Positions 1 to 8,195 of a stretch of 12,665 nt of DNA are shown piece after piece. Position 1 is the first letter of the stretch, and every line of letters starts with the position of its first letter. Origin of the DNA: Bacteroidota bacterium. GTDB lineage: Bacteria; Bacteroidota; UBA10030; UBA6906. Location: assembly GCA_016844425.1 (NCBI GenBank), contig JAERML010000023.1, forward strand, positions 1-12,665, read 5' to 3'. The translations under genes and the position numbers were made by a program. The notes beneath the pieces are model-generated. The model did no database searches. It was not told where the DNA came from and saw only the letters and a list, made by a program, of their open reading frames with translations.

Positions 1-14
1 CGCAGACAAAATGA

Positions 15-1421
<1,407 letters not shown>

Positions 1422-1434
1422 GGCCATGACTTCC

Positions 1435-1457
1435 CGGGGTGGCAGCGAGCCACCCCG
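1435..1457 (+). terminator. Hairpin after gdhA
   Basis: A perfect 9-bp stem, CGGGGTGGC pairing with GCCACCCCG around a 5-nt AGCGA loop, begins 14 nt after the gdhA stop. The tail (TTCGGTATCTTC) is only moderately T-rich, so it is either an intrinsic terminator of modest strength or a 3'-end stabilising hairpin. Confidence 0.7.
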
Positions 1458-1616
1458 TTCGGTATCTTCAAGTCAGGAGTGGTCGACATTAAGATGATGG
1501 GGTTTGACCTGAAAATAGATATCCACGGATCCTGAACGCGCGTTGCTCGTTCCAGTAACAGGGGACTCCAAGAAACGAAGAAGCTGGCGATGGCGAAATA
1601 TGTGAGGAGGATTGAC
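1458..1616 (+). other. Intergenic leader region of the lipoprotein/PEP/GDH cluster
   Basis: This 159-nt stretch separates the gdhA hairpin from the next start codon and should carry the promoter of the downstream cluster. I find no convincing -35/-10 pair. TTGACC at about 1504 has no good partner at 16-18 nt. The 10-mer TTGCTCGTTC at 1543-1552 recurs at 8196-8205 upstream of the other lipoprotein-like gene in this window, at nearly the same distance from the start codon. I see no RNA gene or repeat here. Confidence 0.4.
1605..1610 (+). promoter_or_regulatory. Ribosome binding site that decides the 1617 start
   Basis: AGGAGG lies 6 nt before ATG 1617. This selects that start over the in-frame ATG at 1590, which would put charged residues in front of the signal peptide. 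The leader AGGAGGATTGACATG closely resembles the gdhA leader AGGAGGATCGACAATG. Confidence 0.8.
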
Positions 1617-2564
1617 ATGATCAGACTGAGAGGATTGATTTTGTTCTTGGGGGCGAGTAGCCTCGCCGGTCTCTCCTGCAACGAAAACAAAATTGTTGAC
1701 CCGGGGCCGGTGGAGAATCAGCCGGTCTTTGCCAGCTCGTTCAATGCGTTTTCATTCTATGTCAACGCAGATTCGTTCACGTTTGCTCGCGCCGAAACGT
1801 TGATGTTCTCCGGTGATTCCTTGAGATATGCTCTCTCCGTCAGCGGGTATGCCGGAGGCGCAGCAGTGGTGTACATAGAGGATCTTCTCGGTGCCGCGAT
1901 TCGCTCGGATTCGATTCAGCAGGATGTCGCTGTTGTTGTGAACAACCTGGCAGGCAGGATTCCACGGCGTTGCAACATAACCCTGACGAACTTCTCAGGC
2001 GTGATCTCTCTCTCCCTGTTCGGCATTCCATCGAGTCAGGCCCCGTTTCTGGCATCAGATTTCCCAAATGCGATCGGCTCCACCTGGACGTACGCCGTCT
2101 ATGACAGCACCATCCCCGCCGTGGACACGCTGGTGACAACGATCGTCGGAGACACAGTACTTTCAAGTGGTACGTCAGCGCGCATCTGGCGATTGAGGTA
2201 CCGGTCAAGAACAGAAACATACTACGTCAGTAATGCTCGGGACACAGTCAGACTCCACCCGTCCCCCACCGCTCTCTGGATCAACGCCACATATGTTTTC
2301 CCGATGGTGTTGGGTAGTTCCTGGCGTGGGGCCATTGCCAGCGATACAAACCGCGTCGCTGCAGTCGGCCGGGTTGCGACGCTCGCAACCACTTTTCCGA
2401 AAGGTTATCTCATCGACGAGCAATGGGGCCAGTTGAACGATTACGGCCGAGTCTTCACCTGGCTTGTGCCGCAAGTGGGAATCGTGAAGCTCCACAAGCG
2501 CGAGTGGGGATTCGGTTGGGCCAACGTGACCTGGGAACTCCTTCGCTACACAATCGTACCATAG
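1617..2564 (+). CDS. Putative exported lipoprotein, function unknown
   Basis: The 315-residue product is not recognised as a named family. It starts with a clear signal sequence: MIRLR, then hydrophobic residues 7-19, then Cys21. The sequence before Cys21 is AGLSC, a loose lipobox with Gly rather than Leu at -3, so lipidation is likely but not certain. After it come a polar NENK stretch and a proline-rich linker, then mostly beta-strand-like sequence rich in Ser, Thr, Val, Tyr and Trp. Around residue 160 there is an IGSTWTYAVYDS segment followed by alternating DTLVTTIVGDTV strands; this resembles secreted beta-rich proteins of Ignavibacteria-like genomes, from memory only. The stop lies 5 nt before the start of the PEP-domain gene, so the two are almost certainly co-transcribed. 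That link between an envelope protein and a cytosolic metabolic or signalling protein is unexpected. The start follows from AGGAGG at 1605-1610. Confidence 0.8.
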   Translation: MIRLRGLILFLGASSLAGLSCNENKIVDPGPVENQPVFASSFNAFSFYVNADSFTFARAETLMFSGDSLRYALSVSGYAGGAAVVYIEDLLGAAIRSDSIQQDVAVVVNNLAGRIPRRCNITLTNFSGVISLSLFGIPSSQAPFLASDFPNAIGSTWTYAVYDSTIPAVDTLVTTIVGDTVLSSGTSARIWRLRYRSRTETYYVSNARDTVRLHPSPTALWINATYVFPMVLGSSWRGAIASDTNRVAAVGRVATLATTFPKGYLIDEQWGQLNDYGRVFTWLVPQVGIVKLHKREWGFGWANVTWELLRYTIVP

Positions 2565-2569
2565 GTGCC

Positions 2570-4255
2570 ATGGCAGTCGAGCCGATCAAAGCCTCGTTTG
2601 ATTTTGACCCGTTCTGGGTGGAGCACGGCTACGGAACCCGGTTCCAGGGCTTCCAGAACCTCATGCGTCTCCGCGTCAGGGATGTGCTGCTCGTATCAAG
2701 TTTGTACGACCTCTACCTCTTCGAGGAGGATGGTCGACTCTATGAGCTCATTCGGAATGAGTACCAGGGGCTCCACCTCAGCCACTCCCCCGAGCTGACC
2801 CGTGTCTCGAGCGGTAAGGAGGCCATTGCCCTCGCCGGCGAAGAGAAACGCTTCGACCTGATCATCACCACGCTCCACATCGAGGACATGAATGCCCTCA
2901 AGTTCGCCCGGATGGTACGAGAAGCAGGATTGGATGTCCCCATCGTTCTTCTCGCCTACGACAACCGCGAACTGAAGGAGCTTCTCACCCACCACGACAC
3001 GTCGGTCTTCGACAAGATCTTCATCTGGCAGGGGGATTACCGGCTCATCATCGCCATCATCAAACACATCGAGGACAAGCTTAACGTCGACCACGACACG
3101 CGCATCGTCGGCGTCCAGTCCATCATCCTTATTGAAGACAACGTCCGGTACTACTCCTCCTTCCTCCCGATGATCTATTCGGAGATCCTCAAGCAGTCGC
3201 AGCGTCTCATCCTCGAAGGGATCAATCTCTCTCACCGCTATCTCCGGATGCGGGCGCGGCCAAAGATCCTGCTGTGCTCCACCTATGAGGAAGCGTGGGA
3301 ATATTTCCAGAAGTACGAGGAGTACGTCCTTGGAGTTATTTCCGACATTGATTTTGCCCGGGGAGGTCAGCCGGACCCGCGCGCGGGCATCGAGTTTTCC
3401 AAAAATGTGAAAGCACGCCATCCGGACATACCGATCCTTCTTCAATCCACAACCTCGGAGTACGAGGGGCAGGCCCGGATGCTGGGGGCAACATTCCTTC
3501 TCAAGGATTCCCCCACCTTGCTGAACGACCTCCGCCAGTTCATGATTCACTTCTTCAGTTTCGGCGACTTCGTGTTTCGCACCACAGACGGTACGGAAGT
3601 CGGCAGAGCCTCGGATCTGAAGTCGCTGGAGTATGAGTTGCAGTTCGTTCCGGACGAGAGCATCCGTTTCCACGGAGAGCGCAACCACTTTTCCAACTGG
3701 CTGAAAGCGCGAACGGAATTCTGGCTCGCCCACAAGCTGCGCCCCCGCAAGGTTTCGGATTATCCTTCAACTGCCGCATTGCGTGAAGACCTCATCTCCA
3801 CTCTGCGCGAATACCGTCGTCTTCGTCAGCGTGGCATCATCACGGAATTTTCCAAAGAGACATTCATCCCCTCCAGCAGCTTTGCGCGTATCGGGGGAGG
3901 CTCGCTGGGCGGGAAAGCCCGGGGGTTGGGGTTCGTCAATATTCTGATCAACAACTACAACGTCCGTGACCGGTTTGAAGACGTACAGATCGAGGTCCCA
4001 CCCGCCGTCGTCCTGGGTACGGATGTATTCGATCAGTTTCTGGATGAGAACGAGCTGCGGAGTTTCGCTCTGAGCTCGAACGATGATGCTGAGATCACCC
4101 GTCGGTTTCTCGATGCAAAGAAGTTTCCGGAGAACGTCCTGGGCGAGCTGGCAGCATTCCTTGACTTGATTAAGGATCCGCTTGCTGTGCGTTCATCCAG
4201 TCTGCTCGAGGATTCCCAGTACCATCCGTTTGCGGGAGTCTACAGACGTACATGA
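2570..4255 (+). CDS. REC-REC-PEP/pyruvate-binding protein, 5' part (broken by a frameshift)
   Basis: This is the first 561 codons of what should be one protein of about 1007 residues. Residues about 37-170 look like a receiver domain that has lost its active site: SS43-44 replaces the acidic pair, and T100 stands where the phospho-accepting Asp would be. Residues about 183-325 look like a second receiver that keeps its key residues (E189-D190 in IILIEDN, D258 in SDIDF, S293, K312 in FLLKD), with an insert of about 40-50 residues after its first helix. The N-terminal PPDK/PEP-synthase ATP-binding fold begins near 440 with GGKARGL (K449), followed by AVRSSSLLEDSQ (R541). The frame then runs out at GVY-R-T-stop, in the middle of the family's GVYSTYM motif. 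ATG 2570, 5 nt after the lipoprotein stop, is preferred over an upstream ATG at 2423 inside that gene. Family identity is firm; the biochemical role is unknown. Confidence 0.88.
   Translation: MAVEPIKASFDFDPFWVEHGYGTRFQGFQNLMRLRVRDVLLVSSLYDLYLFEEDGRLYELIRNEYQGLHLSHSPELTRVSSGKEAIALAGEEKRFDLIITTLHIEDMNALKFARMVREAGLDVPIVLLAYDNRELKELLTHHDTSVFDKIFIWQGDYRLIIAIIKHIEDKLNVDHDTRIVGVQSIILIEDNVRYYSSFLPMIYSEILKQSQRLILEGINLSHRYLRMRARPKILLCSTYEEAWEYFQKYEEYVLGVISDIDFARGGQPDPRAGIEFSKNVKARHPDIPILLQSTTSEYEGQARMLGATFLLKDSPTLLNDLRQFMIHFFSFGDFVFRTTDGTEVGRASDLKSLEYELQFVPDESIRFHGERNHFSNWLKARTEFWLAHKLRPRKVSDYPSTAALREDLISTLREYRRLRQRGIITEFSKETFIPSSSFARIGGGSLGGKARGLGFVNILINNYNVRDRFEDVQIEVPPAVVLGTDVFDQFLDENELRSFALSSNDDAEITRRFLDAKKFPENVLGELAAFLDLIKDPLAVRSSSLLEDSQYHPFAGVYRRT
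4241..4255 (+). other. Frameshift point splitting the PEP-domain gene
   Basis: The upstream frame reads TAC AGA CGT ACA TGA; the downstream frame reads ACG TAC ATG ATC CCG. Adding one base after AG at 4244-4245 gives TAC AGN ACG TAC ATG, which reads V-Y-S-T-Y-M-I-P when N is C or T and restores the conserved motif. This is therefore a one-base deletion or a sequencing/assembly error. No X-XXY-YYZ slippery heptamer is present, so programmed frameshifting is not supported. The resulting ATGA overlap imitates translational coupling. Confidence 0.85.
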
Positions 4256-5592
4256 TCCCGAACAACAACCAGAATCCCTTCGTTCGGTTGAGCGAGCTCG
4301 TCACAAGCATGAAACGGGTCTACGCATCAACGTTCTATCAATCCGCAAAGGACTATATCAAGGTCACATCGTACCGACTCGAAGAAGAGAAAATGGCGGT
4401 GATTATTCAGAAGATGGTCGGTGCACCCCATGAAAACAGGTTCTATCCGGACTTCTCCGGCGTGGCCAAGTCATACAATTTCTACCCCATAGAGCCGCAG
4501 CAGTCGTTTGACGGTATTGTCTCCGCAGCGCTGGGACTCGGTAAGACCATTGTGGATGGCGGACTCACTGTCCGTTTCTGTCCGAAGTACCCGAACCATC
4601 TCCTGCAGTTCTACTCAACGGAAGAAACGTTGAATAATAATCAGAGCGAGTTCTTCGCTCTCCAACTCGACGGGAAAGTAGACGAAGAAGCAACGACGCA
4701 GGATACCCTGGTAAAGAAGTACGGCCTGAATATCGCGGAACGGGATGGGACCCTTGCGTTGGTAGGCTCAACCTACTCTCCGGAAAATGACATTGTGCGT
4801 GATGGTATCGCCAGAAGCGGCACCCGGCTGGTCACGTTTGCGCCGATCCTGAGAACGAAGATCTTTCCGCTCCCACAGATTCTTGAACTCTTGCTCGATA
4901 TGGGGACGTGGGGCATGGGGACTCCGGTGGAGATCGAGTTTGCGGTTAGCATGTCTGCCCTCCCGGGTAAGCCCCGCGAGTTTGGACTTCTGCAGATGAG
5001 GCCGCTGGTACTGAGCCGTGAAATGGAAGAACTGAATCTTGACGACATCGACCCTGCCCAGGTGATTTGCACGAGTCACCAGGTGCTTGGGAACGGCGTT
5101 AGCAACGACCTCCACGATATTGTGATCGTGGATATCCACAGCTTTGAGCGCTCGAAAACACAGGATATAGCAAAGGAAGTGAGTCGGTTTAATGAGAAAC
5201 TCGTCTCACAGAACCGCCCGTACCTCCTGATCGGCCTCGGACGGTGGGGTACACTCGACCCGTGGCTGGGCATCCCAATCAAGTGGGACCAGATCTCCGG
5301 TGCGCGCGCCATCGTCGAATCAGGATTCAAAGATATTGACGTGACGCCATCGCAGGGATCCCACTTTTTCCAGAACATCACGTCGTTCATGGTTGGATAT
5401 TTCACGATCAACTCCAGAGTGAAAGAAGGATTTGTGGATTGGGAATGGCTGCTGAGCCGTGAGCCCATTGAAGCAAAGGTATACACACGCCACCTGCAGT
5501 TCGAGCGCCCGTTGGTGGTGAAGATCAACGGTCATCAGCACAGGGGCGTCATTCTGAAACCGGAGGAGCCGCGTGACGAACGAAGAATCTAA
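4252..5592 (+). CDS. REC-REC-PEP/pyruvate-binding protein, 3' part
   Basis: Continuation of the same protein in the shifted frame. Numbered from ATG 4252 (446 residues), it carries the rest of the PPDK N-terminal nucleotide-binding domain: KRVYASTFY near 21-29, MAVIIQKMV at 48-56, SGVAKSYNFYP near 68-78 and ALGLGKTIVDGG at 92-103. The C-terminal part includes LLIGLGRWGTLDPWLG and PSQGSHFFQNITSF, which I recall as typical of large PEP-domain proteins in Bacteroidota-like genomes. I find neither the swivelling phosphohistidine motif (G-G-x-T/S-x-H-A/C) nor the TIM-barrel pyruvate/PEP half. Complete PPDK or PEP-synthase catalysis is therefore unlikely. No Shine-Dalgarno site precedes ATG 4252, so as an independent gene it would be translated only by coupling; if the frameshift is real, product may be poor or absent. 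The end overlaps the zinc-ribbon gene by 20 nt. Confidence 0.87.
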   Translation: MIPNNNQNPFVRLSELVTSMKRVYASTFYQSAKDYIKVTSYRLEEEKMAVIIQKMVGAPHENRFYPDFSGVAKSYNFYPIEPQQSFDGIVSAALGLGKTIVDGGLTVRFCPKYPNHLLQFYSTEETLNNNQSEFFALQLDGKVDEEATTQDTLVKKYGLNIAERDGTLALVGSTYSPENDIVRDGIARSGTRLVTFAPILRTKIFPLPQILELLLDMGTWGMGTPVEIEFAVSMSALPGKPREFGLLQMRPLVLSREMEELNLDDIDPAQVICTSHQVLGNGVSNDLHDIVIVDIHSFERSKTQDIAKEVSRFNEKLVSQNRPYLLIGLGRWGTLDPWLGIPIKWDQISGARAIVESGFKDIDVTPSQGSHFFQNITSFMVGYFTINSRVKEGFVDWEWLLSREPIEAKVYTRHLQFERPLVVKINGHQHRGVILKPEEPRDERRI

Positions 5593-5776
5593 GCCGAAAG
5601 ATGTCTACGAGGCGTGCCCTCACTGCGGAGGGCAGCTGAGCCCCTGGGAGCAGGTGTTGCTCAGTGTCGACCGCGCTCTGATGTGCAAACGTTGCTGGTA
5701 CCCAATTTTGCTGGACGTCCATGGAGAAGAGGACGCAGACAAGAACAAACCATCACCAAAAGGACCCCGATCGTGA
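5573..5776 (+). CDS. Small zinc-ribbon protein
   Basis: The 67-residue protein has two CxxC knuckles: C15-P-H-C18 and C38-K-R-C41, separated by 19 residues, a classic zinc-ribbon spacing. An acidic/basic hydrophilic tail follows (HGEEDADKNK, ending SPKGPRS). It starts with GTG at 5573, supported by GGAGG at 5562-5566, inside the last codons of the PEP-domain gene. Its TGA overlaps the GTG start of the second glutamate dehydrogenase. Sitting in overlap with both neighbours strongly suggests co-translation. The function is unknown. It could be a small protein-protein or nucleic-acid adaptor, or an assembly factor for one of the flanking proteins, but that is conjecture. Its conserved-looking cysteines and good ribosome site make it a real gene rather than a chance frame. 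Confidence 0.85.
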   Translation: MTNEESKPKDVYEACPHCGGQLSPWEQVLLSVDRALMCKRCWYPILLDVHGEEDADKNKPSPKGPRS

Positions 5777-7020
5777 AATCGTACAACTCCTTTGACGTCG
5801 CGCAACAACAAGTGCTGGAAGCCGCCCGGATACTGAATCTGGACGAAGCCACAACGCAGCTGCTTCTCTGGCCGCAAAGAGAATTCAAGTTTACATTACC
5901 GGTGAAGATGGACAGTGGTCAGGTGAAAGTCTTCCACGGCTACCGCATCCAGCACAACACCGCACGCGGGCCGGCGAAAGGAGGAATCCGGTTCCATCCC
6001 GATGAAACTGTGGATACAATCCGTGCCCTCGCTGGATGGATGACGTGGAAAACTGCTGTGGTGGATCTCCCACTCGGCGGCGGCAAAGGCGGCGTTGTAT
6101 GTGATCCGAGAAGGATGTCCCAGCGAGAGTTGGAAAATCTCTCCCGTGCCTACATCCGGGCAGTTGTCCAGAACATCGGCTCCGATAAGGATATCCCTGC
6201 TCCAGACGTTTACACAAATCCTCAGACAATGGCCTGGATGATGGATGAATACGAGACTCTTGTGCAGCGCCATCAACCGGGGGTTTTGACGGACAAGCCA
6301 TTGCAGATCGGGGGAACGGAAGGAAGGCGCGATGCGACGGCCCGTGGAGGAGTGATTACCGTGCGTGAAGCCTGCAAGACTCTGGGGATTGATCCCGCCG
6401 GACCGTTTGCCATTCAAGGTTTCGGAAACGCCGGTCAGCGTGCAGCTTTGTTGCACGAAGAACTGTTGGGGGGCGGGACACTGATCGCGGTGTGCGATTC
6501 ACGTGGAGGAGTATACAATCCAAAAGGGCTGAACCCACGAGATCTTGTAACATACAAACTAAAGAACGGAACGGTCGTAGGCTTCCCGAATGCTGAGCCC
6601 ATTCCCCGTGATTCGGTGTTGAGCCTTGATGTGAAAATTCTGTACCCCGCAGCTCTTGAGAACTCCATCAACGAGACCAATGCCCAGAACATCAAGGCAA
6701 GAATAGTATGCGAGCTGGCCAACGGACCGACCACACCGGAGGCGGACCTCATTTTGCACGGAAAGGGGATCCACGTCATCCCGGACATCCTCGCGAGTGC
6801 CGGCGGTGTGACGGTATCGTATTTCGAGATGGTACAGGACAGCTATTCATATTTCTGGGATGAGGGCCTCGTTCATCAGCGGCTTGACCAGAAGCTTACC
6901 AAGGCATATCATACGGTGCAAGAGGCGATCAGGGAGAAAAAGGTTCATCCGCGACTTGCCGCCATGGTAGTGGGGGTTGCGCGTGTTGCCGAAGCCTGCA
7001 AGCTCCGCGGGTGGGTTTGA
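5773..7020 (+). CDS. Glutamate dehydrogenase, Glu/Leu/Phe/Val dehydrogenase family (RocG/GudB-like)
   Basis: Cytosolic amino-acid dehydrogenase of 415 residues, similar in length to Bacillus RocG/GudB (about 425) and distinct from the GdhA at the window start. Landmarks: GPAKGGIRFHP with K69, MTWKTAV with K93, DLPLGGGKGGV with catalytic K105, PAPDVYTN with D145, and the nucleotide-binding loop GFGNAG at 216-221 followed by VCDSRGG. Retention of K69, equivalent to the lysine that binds the side-chain carboxylate, argues for glutamate rather than branched-chain or aromatic substrates. Enzymes of this class often run in the deaminating direction with NAD, but the cofactor cannot be settled from sequence alone. 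The start chosen is GTG 5773, overlapping the zinc-ribbon stop, with AGGA at 5761-5764; the frame is open further upstream, but that part overlaps the zinc-ribbon gene and lacks family sequence. It is the last gene of the cluster; only 38 nt separate it from the convergent PEBP gene and no clear terminator is visible. Confidence 0.95.
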   Translation: MKSYNSFDVAQQQVLEAARILNLDEATTQLLLWPQREFKFTLPVKMDSGQVKVFHGYRIQHNTARGPAKGGIRFHPDETVDTIRALAGWMTWKTAVVDLPLGGGKGGVVCDPRRMSQRELENLSRAYIRAVVQNIGSDKDIPAPDVYTNPQTMAWMMDEYETLVQRHQPGVLTDKPLQIGGTEGRRDATARGGVITVREACKTLGIDPAGPFAIQGFGNAGQRAALLHEELLGGGTLIAVCDSRGGVYNPKGLNPRDLVTYKLKNGTVVGFPNAEPIPRDSVLSLDVKILYPAALENSINETNAQNIKARIVCELANGPTTPEADLILHGKGIHVIPDILASAGGVTVSYFEMVQDSYSYFWDEGLVHQRLDQKLTKAYHTVQEAIREKKVHPRLAAMVVGVARVAEACKLRGWV

Positions 7021-7058
7021 GAGTCCCGCCTCACAAACCATAACCACCCTCTCGTACA

Positions 7059-7535
7059 TCATGGCTGATAAATCGCCATGAGTGTCGCTTGGTCGATCAC
7101 CTTTCCTTTGATCTCTTTGTCGAACTGGCCGGGCGGCGAAATGGGGCCTAGCAACAGTTCAGGAACATTCAAGGCATAGACGGTGACGAGATATTCGCGT
7201 GGGGAGGAGCCCTTCTGAAGATCAGGACCGTCATACATCACATTGCCATACCGATTTCGCAATTCGATGCTCCCTGCCGGCAGCTTACGAGAAGCACCGG
7301 AGGCACCTTCCGGAATTCCCCTGGCAGAGTACGGAATGTTCACGACAAGCCAGTGAACGGCTCTCTGTGCGCTGGGATCGTGATCAACTACGGACAAAAC
7401 AAAGGACTTGGTCGTGGGGGGAACTTCACTCCACGAAATCGGCAGGGAGAGATTCTGACCACCGGAGACATTCTTGCTGGTAAACCTGGCGGGGATAAAT
7501 TTGCCGCTCAGCAGGGCTGGGCAAAACACTTTCAT
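7059..7535 (-). CDS. PEBP family protein (YbhB/YbcL, Raf-kinase-inhibitor-like)
   Basis: The 158-residue product matches the small bacterial phosphatidylethanolamine-binding-protein fold (usual length 150-185). Numbered from ATG 7535, the first ligand-site motif is DHDPSA at 51-56, followed by HWLVVNIP at 61-68; IPEGASGA comes next; then NRYGNVMYDGPDLQKG corresponds to the second motif, and EYLVTVYALN to the core strand. The usual GP-CPP is GP-DLQ here, and the usual His-x-Tyr before the core strand reads Arg-Glu-Tyr, so the anion-binding pocket may be altered. No signal peptide is seen, so it is probably cytosolic. An in-frame TTG at 7541 is an alternative start; neither has a strong ribosome site. 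It lies 19 nt downstream of the response-regulator stop, so the two are probably co-transcribed. The cellular role of bacterial PEBPs is largely unknown. Confidence 0.92.
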   Translation of the reverse strand: MKVFCPALLSGKFIPARFTSKNVSGGQNLSLPISWSEVPPTTKSFVLSVVDHDPSAQRAVHWLVVNIPYSARGIPEGASGASRKLPAGSIELRNRYGNVMYDGPDLQKGSSPREYLVTVYALNVPELLLGPISPPGQFDKEIKGKVIDQATLMAIYQP

Positions 7536-7554
7536 GGGCAACTCGTCGGTTTTT

Positions 7555-7986
7555 CTATTTCTCTTTTTCCGCGGGTTGCGTGACTTTCTTGGGTCGGGCG
7601 GAGTCCCTGATCTCTTTCTTCAGTTCTTCCATCTCCACTCTCCCCTTGCGAAGGTACTTCACGCCGCGCATCTGCAATTCAAGGATTTCCTTGGTGGGGA
7701 GTTCTCGTCCTGTAATGATCATGATCGGAATGTGCTTCGTTTCAGGGTCTGCCTTCAGCTCTTCAAGAAACTCCATCCCTCCTTTACGGCGGAGGGCCAG
7801 GTCCATCAAGATAGTCGCTGGTTTGTGTTCTTTCGCCCAGCCCACAATATCCTCGCCTTCGACCGGAAACTGCACGCCCTCAAACCCGTCATCTTCGATG
7901 ATGAACTTCAGAAGATTCGAGAAATCAACGCTGTCCTCAACGATGAGGATGCAGCGCTTGCCACCATTCTTGGCTGCTTTGGGCAT
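7555..7986 (-). CDS. Single-domain response regulator (CheY-like receiver)
   Basis: A 143-residue receiver domain with no output domain. Key residues are present: acidic pair E17-D18 in ILIVEDS, phospho-accepting D62 in ILMDLAL, T92 in IMIITGRE and K114 in YLRKG. The usual Pro after the lysine is Gly. Residues about 123-143 form a charged tail rich in Lys, Glu and Pro. It probably receives phosphate from a histidine kinase encoded elsewhere, since none lies in the window, and acts by protein-protein contact. ATG 7986 is forced by an in-frame TAA 15 nt upstream; the ribosome site is weak. It is first in a two-gene unit with the PEBP gene. A good sigma70-like promoter at 8040-8068 sits upstream with an inverted repeat across its -35 box, so its transcription may be controlled. 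Confidence 0.94.
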   Translation of the reverse strand: MPKAAKNGGKRCILIVEDSVDFSNLLKFIIEDDGFEGVQFPVEGEDIVGWAKEHKPATILMDLALRRKGGMEFLEELKADPETKHIPIMIITGRELPTKEILELQMRGVKYLRKGRVEMEELKKEIRDSARPKKVTQPAEKEK

Positions 7987-8039
7987 TGTGTCGTAATGTT
8001 AGGAATCGGGAGACAAGGTAGAACGAGGATGACTGATGC

Positions 8040-8068
8040 AAGGTACACTAATCAGCGCAAGAAGTCAA
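8040..8068 (-). promoter_or_regulatory. Predicted promoter of the response regulator-PEBP unit
   Basis: Read on the minus strand: -35 TTGACT (8068-8063), a 17-nt spacer, and -10 TACCTT (8045-8040). Transcription would start near 8033, giving a leader of about 47 nt before ATG 7986. The match to the sigma70 consensus is good at -35 and fair at -10. The -10 also loosely resembles the Bacteroidota TAnnTTTG element. Confidence 0.55.
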
Positions 8069-8078
8069 CACTGACTTC
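8061..8078. promoter_or_regulatory. Inverted repeat overlapping the -35 box (operator candidate)
   Basis: GAAGTCA-ACAC-TGACTTC is a perfect 7-bp inverted repeat with a 4-nt spacer, 18 bp in all, covering the -35 hexamer at 8063-8068. This size and location suit a dimeric repressor or activator. As an RNA hairpin it lies upstream of the predicted transcription start, so a DNA-level role is the likelier reading. Confidence 0.45.
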
Positions 8079-8195
8079 GTGCCACGGTGCACACGCAGAA
8101 AAGGCCATCTGTTTGAAAGACCCCGCTGCGTCGCCTTCTTTAGTTTCGTCTCCCTGTACCGGCAAGATCTCAATCCTACCACGCGAAACTTTCTC

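Noticed and set aside
1504..1532. TTGACC as -35 of a promoter for the lipoprotein cluster
   Set aside because: The sequence 16-18 nt downstream (around GGATCC) is a poor -10, and no Bacteroidota-type TAnnTTTG element is in place.
2423..2569. Upstream ATG for the PEP-domain protein inside the lipoprotein gene
   Set aside because: The extra 49 residues would be coded in an alternate frame of the lipoprotein gene and do not look like protein; ATG 2570 just after the lipoprotein stop is the natural start.
2696..3733. Long open frame (345 codons) on the minus strand
   Set aside because: It lies wholly antisense to the REC domains of the PEP-domain gene. Its sequence is rich in Val, Glu and Asp with no family motif, typical of a shadow frame in codon-biased DNA.
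4244..4255. Programmed -1 frameshift in the PEP-domain gene
   Set aside because: The junction TAC AGA CGT ACA TGA has no slippery heptamer and I see no obvious downstream pseudoknot; a single-base loss explains it more simply.
5614..5772. N-terminal extension of the second glutamate dehydrogenase
   Set aside because: The open frame continues upstream, but the extension is the out-of-frame reading of the zinc-ribbon gene; GTG 5773 gives the expected family N-terminus.
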